Notes under the pieces: generated by a model
The model's database searches: none
The model's input: the letters and a program-made list of their open reading frames with translations, nothing else
What the model was told of the DNA's origin: nothing
Translations under genes and position numbers: made by a program
NCBI GenBank assembly: GCA_041484845.1
Contig: JBGPIK010000005.1
Coordinates: forward strand, 1-51,973
DNA length: 51,973 nucleotides
Reading direction: 5' to 3'
Source: JBGPIK01 sp041484845
Lineage (GTDB): Bacteria > Desulfobacterota > Binatia > UBA9968
Shown: positions 7,770 through 15,682 of the stretch, piece by piece
How the letters are laid out: the number at the start of each line of letters is the position of its first letter
Numbering within the stretch: the first letter of the stretch is position 1

Positions 7770-9482
7770 CTACGACTTGGCGGGGGCAAAGTGCTCGAGG
7801 TACTTCCGACGATTGTCGGCTCGAGCGAGCTTGCCGGAAGTACTCTTGATCAGCCACCGACGCGGCACGATCCTAACGTCGCCCGGCGTGCAATCCAGCT
7901 CTTGGGCCACGCGGTTGCGCACCGCTAGCGCGAGGCGCCTCTCCTGCCCGGCAACCGAGTCCTGAGCCTCAGCGAGAACGACCAGGCGCTCCGTGCCCGA
8001 GGCCTCGTCGCTGAGACCGAAGGCAACGACCCGTCCCGGAACGATGGCATCGATCCGTCCCACGACCTCTTCGACGTCGGTCGGGTAGAAGTTACGGCCC
8101 TGGATGATGATCAAGTCCTTCTTGCGCCCGGTAACGTAGAGCTCGCCTTCGAACAGGAAACCCAGGTCGCCGGTGTGAAACCAGCCGTTCCCATCCAATG
8201 TAGCGAGCGTCAGGTCGTCACGCCCGAAATACCCGGAAAAGCGATGAATGCCCCGCACCAGTATTTCACCGACATGCCCAGCCGGCAGGACACGGCCGCC
8301 GTCGTCGGCGATGGCTACCTCTGTGTGCTCCAGCGGATGGCCGTTGGAGACGAAGGTACAGGAGTTCGGGCCATCGTCGGGCATCACGCGTTGCATCGCG
8401 GCAAAAGTCTCGCGGTTCACCGAAAGCGTGCGGTACTTGCCGGGCAGGGATTGCGTCACGGCAAAGACATTCTCCGCCATAGCATAGCTAGCCGTGAACT
8501 GTGATTGATCTACACCATAAGGTCCAAATCTTTCTAAGAAAACCGCCTGAGAAGAATGGTAAATCGGTTCGGAACAGTTGATCCATGCACGGACCCCAGA
8601 TAGGTTCAATTCCTTCGGAATCTGACGCGGTCGTACCGACTCGGCTAGGAAGGCATACGCAAAATTGGGTAGCCAGCACAGCGTACCCTTATGCTTGTGT
8701 ATCTGCTCTAAAAGCAGAACTGGCTTACGCACCCAGTCAAACGGCGAAATTTCAACGAACAGCACGCCCTGTAGCAATGGCAAGAGAAAACAGGCGACAA
8801 AACCCATGTCATGGTACAGCGGCAGCCAAGAGACTATCACGTCTTGCGGCCCGATTGCGAGGCGATTCGAATAAATCCGGTTGTGTGCGAGGATGACGCG
8901 ATGGCTAAGTGCAACCCCTTTCTGTAGACCGGTCGTCCCGGATGAGTGTTGGATCAGTGCAACAGCATCTGGATCGTCAGTCGCACAGTCTTCGATCTTG
9001 CCAGTCTCCGGAATCGTGATCGAGTCGACAATATCGGCGTCACTAACATTGCGCAGAGCCAGCCTGTCAAGCGCGGCGACGACGCTGGCGTCGAGGACCA
9101 GGTGATCTGGCTTTATGTGACGAAGTATCTGAACAAGGGAGTCGGTGTACTTGCCCGGCTCCATGCGTGGTGAGGGTGGCGCCAGCATGGTGGGGATGTG
9201 CCCTGATAGGAGCCCACCGATGAATGCCGCATGCAGATCTAAGCCATGGTAGAGGCTGATTCCGACAATCTTGCGCCGCCCCCTTGCCGGCCCAAAATGC
9301 TCGGCATAAGCCAATGCCTTGTGCATTAGGCGTGCCACAGATATCGACTCGTGAGTGCCGTCCTCGTTTACCAAGCGACAAACTTCGGCTTCCGGTTCCG
9401 TCGCGAGACGGTCGAGCAACATCATCCCCAGCGTCTTGTTATCGTGAATCATCTGCCATTTCAGTGGCACATGGCGAGCCAA
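7770..9482 (-). CDS. Fatty-acyl-AMP ligase (FAAL-like adenylate-forming enzyme)
   Basis: This 570-residue ANL-superfamily enzyme should activate a carboxylic acid as acyl-AMP and load it on a carrier protein. The P-loop HSSGTTGLQKGV is at residues 179-190, SYAMAENVF at 332-340, the adenosine-site aspartate in WFHTGDLG at 434-441, the hinge region TGRKKDLIIIQGRNFYP at 451-466, and the C-terminal lysine in STSGKLAR (Lys551). The RNFYPTDVEE stretch is typical of FAALs rather than acyl-CoA synthetases. The TTG at 9482 has GGAAGG nine bases upstream and is preferred; a GTG at 9470 and an ATG at 9452 are alternatives. It follows the carrier-protein gene by 20 bases, so the pair likely supplies acyl-carrier to the MBOAT. 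Chain length cannot be read from sequence. Confidence 0.9.
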   Translation of the reverse strand: MARHVPLKWQMIHDNKTLGMMLLDRLATEPEAEVCRLVNEDGTHESISVARLMHKALAYAEHFGPARGRRKIVGISLYHGLDLHAAFIGGLLSGHIPTMLAPPSPRMEPGKYTDSLVQILRHIKPDHLVLDASVVAALDRLALRNVSDADIVDSITIPETGKIEDCATDDPDAVALIQHSSGTTGLQKGVALSHRVILAHNRIYSNRLAIGPQDVIVSWLPLYHDMGFVACFLLPLLQGVLFVEISPFDWVRKPVLLLEQIHKHKGTLCWLPNFAYAFLAESVRPRQIPKELNLSGVRAWINCSEPIYHSSQAVFLERFGPYGVDQSQFTASYAMAENVFAVTQSLPGKYRTLSVNRETFAAMQRVMPDDGPNSCTFVSNGHPLEHTEVAIADDGGRVLPAGHVGEILVRGIHRFSGYFGRDDLTLATLDGNGWFHTGDLGFLFEGELYVTGRKKDLIIIQGRNFYPTDVEEVVGRIDAIVPGRVVAFGLSDEASGTERLVVLAEAQDSVAGQERRLALAVRNRVAQELDCTPGDVRIVPRRWLIKSTSGKLARADNRRKYLEHFAPAKS

Positions 9483-9502
9483 ACGGTAGCGCCTTCCGTC
9501 TC

Positions 9503-9751
9503 TTACACGGATTTCTTCTTGTCGAGGAACCGGAGAATTGAGGCGATGCTACCGAAATTCTCTCTCGTTATCTCTTGGTCATCGATCCGGACTCTGGGGT
9601 CGCGTTTCTCAATTTCATTGACAAGCTGAACCAATCCAAGCGAATCGCAGATGCCCTCGTCGACGAGATGGGTGTCTGGATTTATCGGGAACTGTAGGTC
9701 GCCTTGAAGGAACTTATTACAAATGATCTCTCTGAGCTGTTGTTCAGTCAT
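9503..9751 (-). CDS. Acyl carrier protein
   Basis: This 82-residue acidic four-helix carrier has the phosphopantetheine serine in the motif CDSLGLVQLV. It would hold an acyl group loaded by the downstream ligase. The ATG at 9751 has AGG eight bases upstream and gives the normal carrier length; longer in-frame sequence upstream is not carrier-like. It is the first gene of the acylation island, 20 bases ahead of the ligase, matching the ligase/carrier pairing of DltA/DltC. Confidence 0.9.
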   Translation of the reverse strand: MTEQQLREIICNKFLQGDLQFPINPDTHLVDEGICDSLGLVQLVNEIEKRDPRVRIDDQEITRENFGSIASILRFLDKKKSV

Positions 9752-9920
9752 GTTCGTAACCTGCCGTGTTGAAGTATGACACGAATCACGATCAATAACA
9801 CAGTTCAGCCACTGCACGCGCAGTCAGCAATCTTGCATTTCCAGCCGCAGACCACAGCAGCACTCAAATCGATTCGACCGCGAGGGCGGTCTCGATCGTG
9901 CTCAAAACTGCATCGACGAA
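9752..9920. other. Leader region ahead of the carrier-protein gene
   Basis: This 169-base gap separates the GT4 gene from the carrier gene. It contains a small inverted repeat GACCGC/GCGGTC near 9878-9893 without a T-run. It may hold a promoter for the island, but no clear -35/-10 pair was found. Confidence 0.3.
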
Positions 9921-11054
9921 TCAAGCCTGACATAATGTGTAAGAGCCAGAGCTACCGCGGGTTACAATCTCCTCGTATATTGCCACAAACTGGCTCGCGA
10001 TGCGCTCCCATCCGAACTCTGCGGCGACAAGCTCGCGGCCTTTCGCTCCCATCGTCTTAAGCGTCGTGGAGTCGAGCGAAGTGGCCCGTCGTAGTCCTTC
10101 GGCGATGCCATCCACAGTTGGATCGACCCACCACCCGCAGCCGCGTTCTGGCAGCATCGGCCATGGTGCGCCGGTTGTCGTCAAAACCGGCAGACCATGC
10201 GCGAGAGCTTCGGCGATCGCCATGCCGAAACTTTCCGAATGGGTGGGAAGCACAAAGAGGGCCGCGGCGAGCAATACAGACCGCTTCGCCTGGCCCTCGA
10301 GTGGACCGAGGAACGAAATGATCTCGCCTAGTCCGGCGCCACGCACCGCCTGTTCCAGTTCCGCCCGGTGCCCCGCCTCGTCCGGCCCGGCAATTTGCAA
10401 AATCCAGCCGTGCGGCCGCACCCGTGCCCACGCCTCGATCAACATCGGCAGACCCTTCACCGGATAAATTCGTCCCAAGAACAGCGCCGTTTTTTGTTTC
10501 CGGACATTTCCACTTTCAACTTTCCCAATTTCTGCTTTCGGACCGAGAACCGGCACATCTACCCCGTTTGGAATCACGCAGACCGGCACACCTAACCCGA
10601 GGCGCTGCAGATTTTTGGCTTCCGCCTCGGCGGTCGTGTGGTGACAGCACGCGCGCTTTAGATCACGTCTCTGGTAGAGCCACCACGCAACGCGCTTTTT
10701 CAACCGCTTGTGATTCATGGCCCAGGGTTCGAGCATGCCCCGGGTGCTCACCATCCGTGGAAGGCCGCGCTTTGCCGCTATGTCAGCAAGCCAGTGGTTG
10801 TGGTGCAGCCAAATCCCGTTGTCGTGCAGTACATCGGGCTTACCGAAACTCGCCAAGGCTTCGGACGCCGTGCCGGTTAAGCGTTGCACACATGAATCGG
10901 CAGGCAATAATTGTGTGGTCGCGGCGGATTGGTCAGGGGCCCATAACCCGACTTGGACATCGACTTCTGTTAAAGCCATGGCAAGTCGTGAAACCGAATA
11001 CGCCGGGCCGCCGTAAGCCGGGCGCAGGCTCGTGCCGGCGAGGAAGAGTTTCAC
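9921..11054 (-). CDS. GT4-family glycosyltransferase
   Basis: This 377-residue GT-B enzyme transfers a sugar from a nucleotide donor to a glycan. The N-terminal Rossmann half begins FLAGTSLRPAYGGPAYSVSR. The C-terminal donor half has FLGRIYPVKGLPMLIEAW, then LPTHSESFGMAIAEALAHG with the E-x7-E type pair, ending in WWVDPTVDGIAEGL. The GTG at 11054 gives a normal N-terminus. Residues 173-185, between the two halves, are a short repeat-derived insertion. The gene follows the amidotransferase by 36 bases. A decayed copy of its 3' end lies at 337-547. Confidence 0.92.
   Translation of the reverse strand: MKLFLAGTSLRPAYGGPAYSVSRLAMALTEVDVQVGLWAPDQSAATTQLLPADSCVQRLTGTASEALASFGKPDVLHDNGIWLHHNHWLADIAAKRGLPRMVSTRGMLEPWAMNHKRLKKRVAWWLYQRRDLKRACCHHTTAEAEAKNLQRLGLGVPVCVIPNGVDVPVLGPKAEIGKVESGNVRKQKTALFLGRIYPVKGLPMLIEAWARVRPHGWILQIAGPDEAGHRAELEQAVRGAGLGEIISFLGPLEGQAKRSVLLAAALFVLPTHSESFGMAIAEALAHGLPVLTTTGAPWPMLPERGCGWWVDPTVDGIAEGLRRATSLDSTTLKTMGAKGRELVAAEFGWERIASQFVAIYEEIVTRGSSGSYTLCQA
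10500..10538. repeat. Short 7-base-period repeat inside the GT4 gene
   Basis: On the minus strand this reads as GAAAGCAGAAATTGGGAAAG followed by TTGAAAGTGGAAATG. The same words occur in the intergenic DNA at 51700-51790. It encodes KAEIGKVESGNVR in the linker between the two GT-B domains, where family members usually have only a few residues. Confidence 0.6.
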
Positions 11055-11090
11055 AGCCGTTAATGCTCGACGCGCTCGACAGCGTTCGAT

Positions 11091-13106
11091 TCAGCTTTTT
11101 AGTAGTACCGCCGCCAAGGCCCGGCGACGATACCAGGTTACCAGTGGCACAGTGGTTTTTTTATCTGCCGCGGCCAATAACTCGCCGAATTTGCCCTGCA
11201 TCCATTCTTCGAATGGAAAACTGAAGCCGTGTTTCGGCTGGTTGCGGACCCATGCGGGAATTTCAGGTACGGCCTCGAGTAAAAGCTGCTTGCCTTGGCG
11301 CAACCTCACGGATGCCGGGATGGCAGCTAGCGAATTGAACAATCGGACATCGACAAAGGGAACCCGCAGTTCCAGGCCGTGGGCCATGCTGAAGATATCG
11401 CTATCGCGCAGCAGTTGGTTGCGCATGTAGCGCGTCAGTTCGAGAAAGCTTACCGCATCGGCCGGATCGTCGGGCAGATCCTCTAACGACCAATCAGCGG
11501 GACCAGCGTCGCGGCCGGTCAATAAACGCGCCAATTCCTTGGCTTCAGGTTCGGTAAAGATGCCGCGCCGAGCATGGAACGCGGCAAGCGCCGTGCCCGA
11601 ACCACGCATGAAGGCAGAGAGCCGCCGCCAACGCGATCCGACCGGTGTCCGGTCAAGCACCGCGCCCACGAGCGGACGCAGAGGACGCAACAACCCGTGG
11701 AGTCGCAGGAATCCCGGAACCTGCCGGAACGATTCATAACCGGCGAAGAGTTCGTCACCGCCCAGGCCCGAGAGCACCACTTTCATACCCTCGCGGCGCG
11801 CCAACTTGCTCACGCACCATGTGTTAAATCCATCGATGGTGGGCTGGTCCATGGCGGCGAGATAGCCCGCGATTTCCGCCTGACCGTCCTCTGTCGTCAT
11901 GCGCCACTCAGTGTGGCGGGCGCCAAAGCGATCCGCCGTGCGTCGGGCAACCGATGACTCATCGTAGGCGGGATCATCAAACCCAATACAAAAGGTGCGC
12001 AGATCGGCGCCGGGGCCGAGCACCTCGCGCGCCAGTGCCAGCACCGCTGTCGAGTCGATGCCACCGCTGAGAAAAATTCCTACCGGAACATCGCTGACCA
12101 AATGGCGCTGGATCGACTCGATCAACGCCGCCCGGGTTGCCGCCACCGGATCGGCTGGAGCCGGCGCCGCGCCGAATCGAAGCTCGTGCCAGCGCCCTAC
12201 CTTGGCCGCAGTGCCATCCCATTCGAGAAAACATCCGGCCGGAAGCTGACGGATTCCATCAGTCAAGGTCGCCGGCTCCGGCACACTGCCCCAAAGCAAC
12301 GTATCACGCAGCGCAGCGGCAGCAGTTTCAGTCTCAGTTACCAAAGGGCGCAGGACCTTCACCTCCGAGGCAAACACCAGACCTCCCGCGCGCTCGAGGT
12401 AATAAAGCGGTTTGATGCCGAAGGCATCGCGCGCCAATAGTGCCCGACCCGATTCCGAATCGTAAAAAGCAAACGCAAACATTCCGGCCAGCTTAGACAG
12501 CGCACCCTTCCCCTCCCGCACTAAGAGCCGCAGCAAAACCTCCGTGTCACTATTGGATTGCCAATCTTCTGGCGAGGACTGAGGACTGAGTGCTGAGTCG
12601 CAAGTACCGACGACTGACCGCTGACCACGGACTACTGACTGCTGATCTCTGACCTCTGATCCGTGCCCCTCACCCCTCACCCCTAACCCCTTACGATCTA
12701 AATCCTCACGGAGTTCCCGGTAGTTGTAAATCTCGCCATTGAAAACAATCCAGTATCGCGCCGTTGGTTTCTCATTTCGAATTTCGCAATCCGAAATTCT
12801 CTCCCTGCTCCCTGCTCCCTGCTCTTTGACTACTGACAACGGACCACTGACCACTGACTCCTGATCATTCCGCAATCCGCAATCCGCAATTCGCAATCCC
12901 TTCTCCACCACTTCCCCGAGTCCCATCGGCTGTGCCCCAGTCTCGGATAGGTCGATAATCGCCAGCCGGGTATGAACCAGCCCAGCGCGACCCTCCGGAT
13001 CTTGCCATAGTCCCTCGCCATCCGGCCCTCGATGACGCAACGCTGCAATCAACGACGCTGCGTCGCAAGCGATGCTTTTACCGAACCATCCTGCAATGCC
13101 ACACAC
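11091..13106 (-). CDS. Glutamine-hydrolysing asparagine-synthase-like amidotransferase with two repeat-derived insertions
   Basis: This 671-residue AsnB-type enzyme has an N-terminal Ntn glutaminase that opens with Cys2 (VCGIAGWFG), RGPDGEG, and FNGEIYNYREL, and a C-terminal ATP-pyrophosphatase synthase domain with FLSGGIDSTAVLALA. The GTG at 13106 is chosen because Cys2 must become N-terminal, and GAGG lies nine bases upstream. In polysaccharide loci such enzymes usually amidate a sugar or a uronic acid rather than make free asparagine. Two stretches, residues about 68-114 and 141-181, match the 7-base-period intergenic repeats and are absent from normal family members. Both lie in surface-loop positions of the glutaminase domain, and the catalytic motifs around them are intact. 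Confidence 0.9.
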   Translation of the reverse strand: MCGIAGWFGKSIACDAASLIAALRHRGPDGEGLWQDPEGRAGLVHTRLAIIDLSETGAQPMGLGEVVEKGLRIADCGLRNDQESVVSGPLSVVKEQGAGSRERISDCEIRNEKPTARYWIVFNGEIYNYRELREDLDRKGLGVRGEGHGSEVRDQQSVVRGQRSVVGTCDSALSPQSSPEDWQSNSDTEVLLRLLVREGKGALSKLAGMFAFAFYDSESGRALLARDAFGIKPLYYLERAGGLVFASEVKVLRPLVTETETAAAALRDTLLWGSVPEPATLTDGIRQLPAGCFLEWDGTAAKVGRWHELRFGAAPAPADPVAATRAALIESIQRHLVSDVPVGIFLSGGIDSTAVLALAREVLGPGADLRTFCIGFDDPAYDESSVARRTADRFGARHTEWRMTTEDGQAEIAGYLAAMDQPTIDGFNTWCVSKLARREGMKVVLSGLGGDELFAGYESFRQVPGFLRLHGLLRPLRPLVGAVLDRTPVGSRWRRLSAFMRGSGTALAAFHARRGIFTEPEAKELARLLTGRDAGPADWSLEDLPDDPADAVSFLELTRYMRNQLLRDSDIFSMAHGLELRVPFVDVRLFNSLAAIPASVRLRQGKQLLLEAVPEIPAWVRNQPKHGFSFPFEEWMQGKFGELLAAADKKTTVPLVTWYRRRALAAVLLKS
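12564..12686. repeat. 7-base-period repeat array inside the amidotransferase gene (insertion 2)
   Basis: The plus strand reads as runs of CTGACCGCTGACCACGGACT, then TCTGACCTCTGATCC, then CCCCTCACCCCTCACCCCTA. The same words fill intergenic gaps at 14.1-14.5 and 44.7-45.1 kb. On the coding strand it yields peptide such as QSVVRGQRSVVG with a 7-residue rhythm and no stop codon. Confidence 0.8.
12765..12905. repeat. 7-base-period repeat array inside the amidotransferase gene (insertion 1)
   Basis: This is built of CTCCCTGCTCCCTGCTC, ACTGACCACTGACTCCTGAT and CCGCAATCCGCAATCCGCAA units. Translated, it gives LRIADCGLRN and SVVSGPLSVV, between the QPMG and ARYWIVFNGEIYN motifs where related enzymes have a loop of only a few residues. 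Confidence 0.8.
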
Positions 13107-13246
13107 GTTTTTGTCCTCACTAAACTTTTGGGGTTCCGGACTTGAGGTCGTCGACTGTTTTATTTTTCCTGTCCCTTGAGGGGACCGTGCCGTCGGAAGG
13201 GAGCACAAGAGATTACAATTTTTTCTCCGTAGGAAGAGAGATTTCG

Positions 13247-13275
13247 TTGGCTTCCATAAAAGCAGGAGTTATAAT
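13247..13275 (+). promoter_or_regulatory. Sigma-70-like promoter for the DUF433/DUF5615 pair
   Basis: A -35-like TTGGCT (13247-13252) and a consensus -10 TATAAT (13270-13275) are separated by exactly 17 bases. Transcription would start near 13282, about 40 bases ahead of the DUF433 ATG. The divergent amidotransferase gene starts at 13106. Confidence 0.5.
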
Positions 13276-13322
13276 CTGGGCAAAAGAAGTGACGGTCGAA
13301 AACATTGAAAAGGAACCCTGTG

Positions 13323-13646
13323 ATGAGTAAACCCTTGCTCCAGGAATATCGCTATATCAGTCAGGTCCCAGGCATCTGCGGCGGTCGCCCGGTTATCAAG
13401 GGCACTCGGACCCCAGTCAAAACGATCGTCGGCTACTATAAAATGGGGATGAGTGTGGAAGAGATCCTTGAAGGCCTGCCCCATCTAACCCCCGCTCAAG
13501 TCTACGAGGCTCTCAGTTACTACCATGACCACCAGTCTGAGGTAGAACAGGACATTGAGGAGAGCCGAGTTGAACGCCTGATTGAGCGCTACGGCTTGAA
13601 GATAACAACATCTGGTAACCTGGTAGCTAAAGAAGAAAAGCCGTGA
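13323..13646 (+). CDS. DUF433-domain antitoxin
   Basis: This 107-residue protein has the DUF433 core GICGGRPVIKGTRTPV and LPHLTPAQVYEALSYYHDH. It forms a small helical DNA-binding fold commonly paired with a PIN-like DUF5615 toxin. The ATG at 13323 has AAGGA nine bases upstream, so it is preferred to the in-frame ATG at 13305. It overlaps the downstream gene by four bases. As an antitoxin it would bind its partner and repress the shared promoter just upstream. Confidence 0.85.
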   Translation: MSKPLLQEYRYISQVPGICGGRPVIKGTRTPVKTIVGYYKMGMSVEEILEGLPHLTPAQVYEALSYYHDHQSEVEQDIEESRVERLIERYGLKITTSGNLVAKEEKP

Positions 13647-14011
13647 GCCGTGAGGCTCCCCTTTTCATTCGGCTTTACCTGGATGAAGACGTTCACAAAC
13701 AGGTCGCTGCTGGACTCCGATTGCGCAGCTTCGACGTAGTTAGCGCCCACGAGATAGGCCGTTGGGGATTTACTGACGAATCGCAATTGAGCTACGCCAG
13801 TTCAGAGGGACGAGCTATCTTCACCTACAACGCGTCTGACTATTTAGAGCTTCATCAGGAGTGGCTGCGGCGCGGCAAAGACCATTGCGGCATTATCGTT
13901 TCAGATCAACTCCGCCTCGGCGAGACAGTCCGTCGCCTGTTGCGACTGCTAAATCAGGTTGCTGCTGACGAGATGAAAAACCAAGTTCGCTGGCTGCAGG
14001 CTTTCATGTAA
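13643..14011 (+). CDS. DUF5615 PIN-like toxin
   Basis: This 122-residue protein of the Mut7-C/PIN-like DUF5615 family has LYLDEDVHKQVAAGLR with the acidic cluster at its N-terminus, and AIFTYNASDYLEL in the middle, the places where PIN-type ribonucleases carry metal-binding acids. It starts with GTG overlapping the antitoxin stop (GTGA), a classic toxin-antitoxin arrangement. The pair is the only plus-strand gene set in the locus and interrupts two divergent or convergent glycan operons. Confidence 0.85.
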   Translation: MSREAPLFIRLYLDEDVHKQVAAGLRLRSFDVVSAHEIGRWGFTDESQLSYASSEGRAIFTYNASDYLELHQEWLRRGKDHCGIIVSDQLRLGETVRRLLRLLNQVAADEMKNQVRWLQAFM

Positions 14012-14070
14012 AGTTCCGTATCTAAATCCGACAACCGTTTCACGCTCGCGTCTTACGTCCCGCGCCTGAA

Positions 14071-14120
14071 TCCCCCACCTCTTTCCTCCCCCGAACACGG
14101 GGGAGGACTAAGGAGGGGGT
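14071..14120. repeat. CCTCCCCCG/CGGGGGAGG palindromic repeat, copy 1
   Basis: Hairpin arms lie at 14085-14093 and 14098-14106, within the frame CCCCCACCTC ... AGGAGGGGGT. A second copy is at 48439-48490. The arms are perfectly complementary with a four-base loop and no T-run follows, so it is a repeat rather than a clear terminator. Confidence 0.65.
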
Positions 14121-14128
14121 CGCTGGCT

Positions 14129-14486
14129 CCAGAAGTCAGCGATCAGAGATCAGCAAAATCAGAATCTGCTCTCTTGCTCTTTTCTGACGTCTGATCTCTG
14201 ACTTCTGACATGACCTCTATTTCCTTAAATCCGAACTCCGCAATCCAAAATCCGAAATCCCCCACCCGCCCCTTACCCCTAACGCCTCACGCCTTACGTT
14301 TGCAAGTGCGGAGTGCTGAGTCGCGAGTACCGACTACAGACAACCGACCACTGACTGCTGACCTCTGTTCATTCCGCAATCCCCCACCCGCCCCTTACCC
14401 CTCACGCCTAACGCCTTACGTCTTTACTGACCTCTGCTGTCTGACTTCTGATCTCTGACTTCTGACCTCTGACCTCTGCTACCACC
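14129..14486. repeat. Large 7-base-period repeat array between the toxin gene and the GT9 gene
   Basis: The stretch is a mosaic of heptamer families: TCTGACC/TCTGATC/TCTGACT, CCGCAAT/CCGAAAT, and CGCCTTA/CGCCTAA/CCCCTCA. Period seven is visible by eye in each run. No open gene is supported here. Confidence 0.75.
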
Positions 14487-14549
14487 AGTCTCATTGTACT
14501 GTCGGGACCATGGCTGGATGGCCGCGCCGTTTGAGCCAAAACACCCAGC
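14487..14549. repeat. Duplicated 3' end of the Wzy-like gene
   Basis: About 60 bases (including TCTCATTGTACTGTCGGGAC and CATGGCTGGATGGCCGCGCC) nearly repeat 15980-16039, which covers the last codons and stop of the Wzy-like gene at 15985-17298. Together with the shared CCCCTCACGCCTAACGCCTT run ahead of it, the pair forms imperfect direct repeats around the GT9 gene. Confidence 0.75.
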
Positions 14550-14578
14550 CCGCCGTTTCACATTTCACGACTTATGTC

Positions 14579-15682
14579 TCACCCCAATTGGCCTTCGGCC
14601 ATTAACTTTCCTTTTAGTATACGCTGTACCGCCTCCAAGACTTCGTTTACTTTAATCTCGTGCAGACACATCATTTTTCGTTCAGTGCACACCTGGAGAA
14701 GGCATCCGGCACAATCTGGGTCTTTGCGCAGAACAATATGGTTGGCTCCATAGGGTTCCCACCGGCCGGGATGATCACGCGCCGAAAAAATCGCGACGCA
14801 CGGCGTTCCGACGGCCGCAGCGAGGTGCATAACACCAGTATCGTTTCCAATATAAAGACAACAACGCCTCAACGCCTCTGCTGATTCCAACACGGTTAAC
14901 TGTCCCGCCACGTTTACAACTAGTTCTCCGAGCACTCGCTTCATCTCTTCCCCCAAGGGGAAGTCCTCCGGTCCTCCGAAAATCATTACTCGCGCACGCG
15001 TAAGATCGCGAAGTAACGTTCTCGCCACTTCGATAAAACGATCCAGCGGCCAACGCTTGGCAGCCATCTTAGAACCGGGTCCAAAGCCAAAAATCCACTC
15101 ATTCGGTCGTATTTCGTTCTCGCGCCACAGCGATTCGATTTGAAAACACTCTCGCTCGGAAATCGGCAGAGTGAAATCCATATCCGCTTGCATCTGCAGA
15201 TTGGCACGAGCTTCGCGCACAATGTCTAACAATCGCTCCGCTTCCGACGGATAACGGAGCAATCGGCCTGAGGCGTCCCGGCGGTCGAATATATAGCGGG
15301 AACCGTTAAGACCGTAGGAATTTCTTACTCCGCAAACAACCTGAAAAAATAATTTATCTCGCCTGACGTGCTTATACGGAAAATCACGTAAATAAAAAAA
15401 CGCCTCAGGTTTGAGGCGTCGTATTTTGGCGGCCAGTGCGAGCTGATGGAACCAGGTAATGTGACTTGCTGAAGGCGGGATGTAAAGGAGAACCTGGTCG
15501 AATATTTTAGCTCCGCCTAATATCTCAAACGGAGATACCAGATTTCCAGGCTGTTGAGGAATCAGTAGAACCAATCTATGATCAGGATATTGCGCGCGGA
15601 TCGCGCGAATCGCCGGCAAACTAACGATCGTATCGCCAAGCTGGCCCGTGCGGAAAACGAGAACATTCCTCTCTCCGTTCAT
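14579..15682 (-). CDS. GT9-family (heptosyltransferase-like) glycosyltransferase
   Basis: This 367-residue ADP/GDP-heptose-type GT-B transferase starts MNGERNVLVFRTGQLGDTIV, the standard GT9 opening with the acceptor-site Asp in GQLGDT. The C-terminal half has FGPGSKMAAKRWPLDRF, MIFGGPEDFPLGEEMKR, and CCLYIGNDTGVMHLAAAVGT, the donor-binding block. A GTG at 15697 would add five residues. The locus also makes GDP-heptose precursors at 46-50 kb, which fits a heptose donor. The gene stands between two imperfect direct repeats and may have been inserted with them. Confidence 0.9.
   Translation of the reverse strand: MNGERNVLVFRTGQLGDTIVSLPAIRAIRAQYPDHRLVLLIPQQPGNLVSPFEILGGAKIFDQVLLYIPPSASHITWFHQLALAAKIRRLKPEAFFYLRDFPYKHVRRDKLFFQVVCGVRNSYGLNGSRYIFDRRDASGRLLRYPSEAERLLDIVREARANLQMQADMDFTLPISERECFQIESLWRENEIRPNEWIFGFGPGSKMAAKRWPLDRFIEVARTLLRDLTRARVMIFGGPEDFPLGEEMKRVLGELVVNVAGQLTVLESAEALRRCCLYIGNDTGVMHLAAAVGTPCVAIFSARDHPGRWEPYGANHIVLRKDPDCAGCLLQVCTERKMMCLHEIKVNEVLEAVQRILKGKLMAEGQLG

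Noticed and set aside
11091..13106. Amidotransferase gene as broken or frameshifted
   Set aside because: The odd segments are in frame, free of stops, and all motifs before and after them are kept, so an insertion in a working frame is the simpler reading.
14129..14486. Possible CRISPR array
   Set aside because: The units are only about seven bases, degenerate and without spacers; no cas genes are near.
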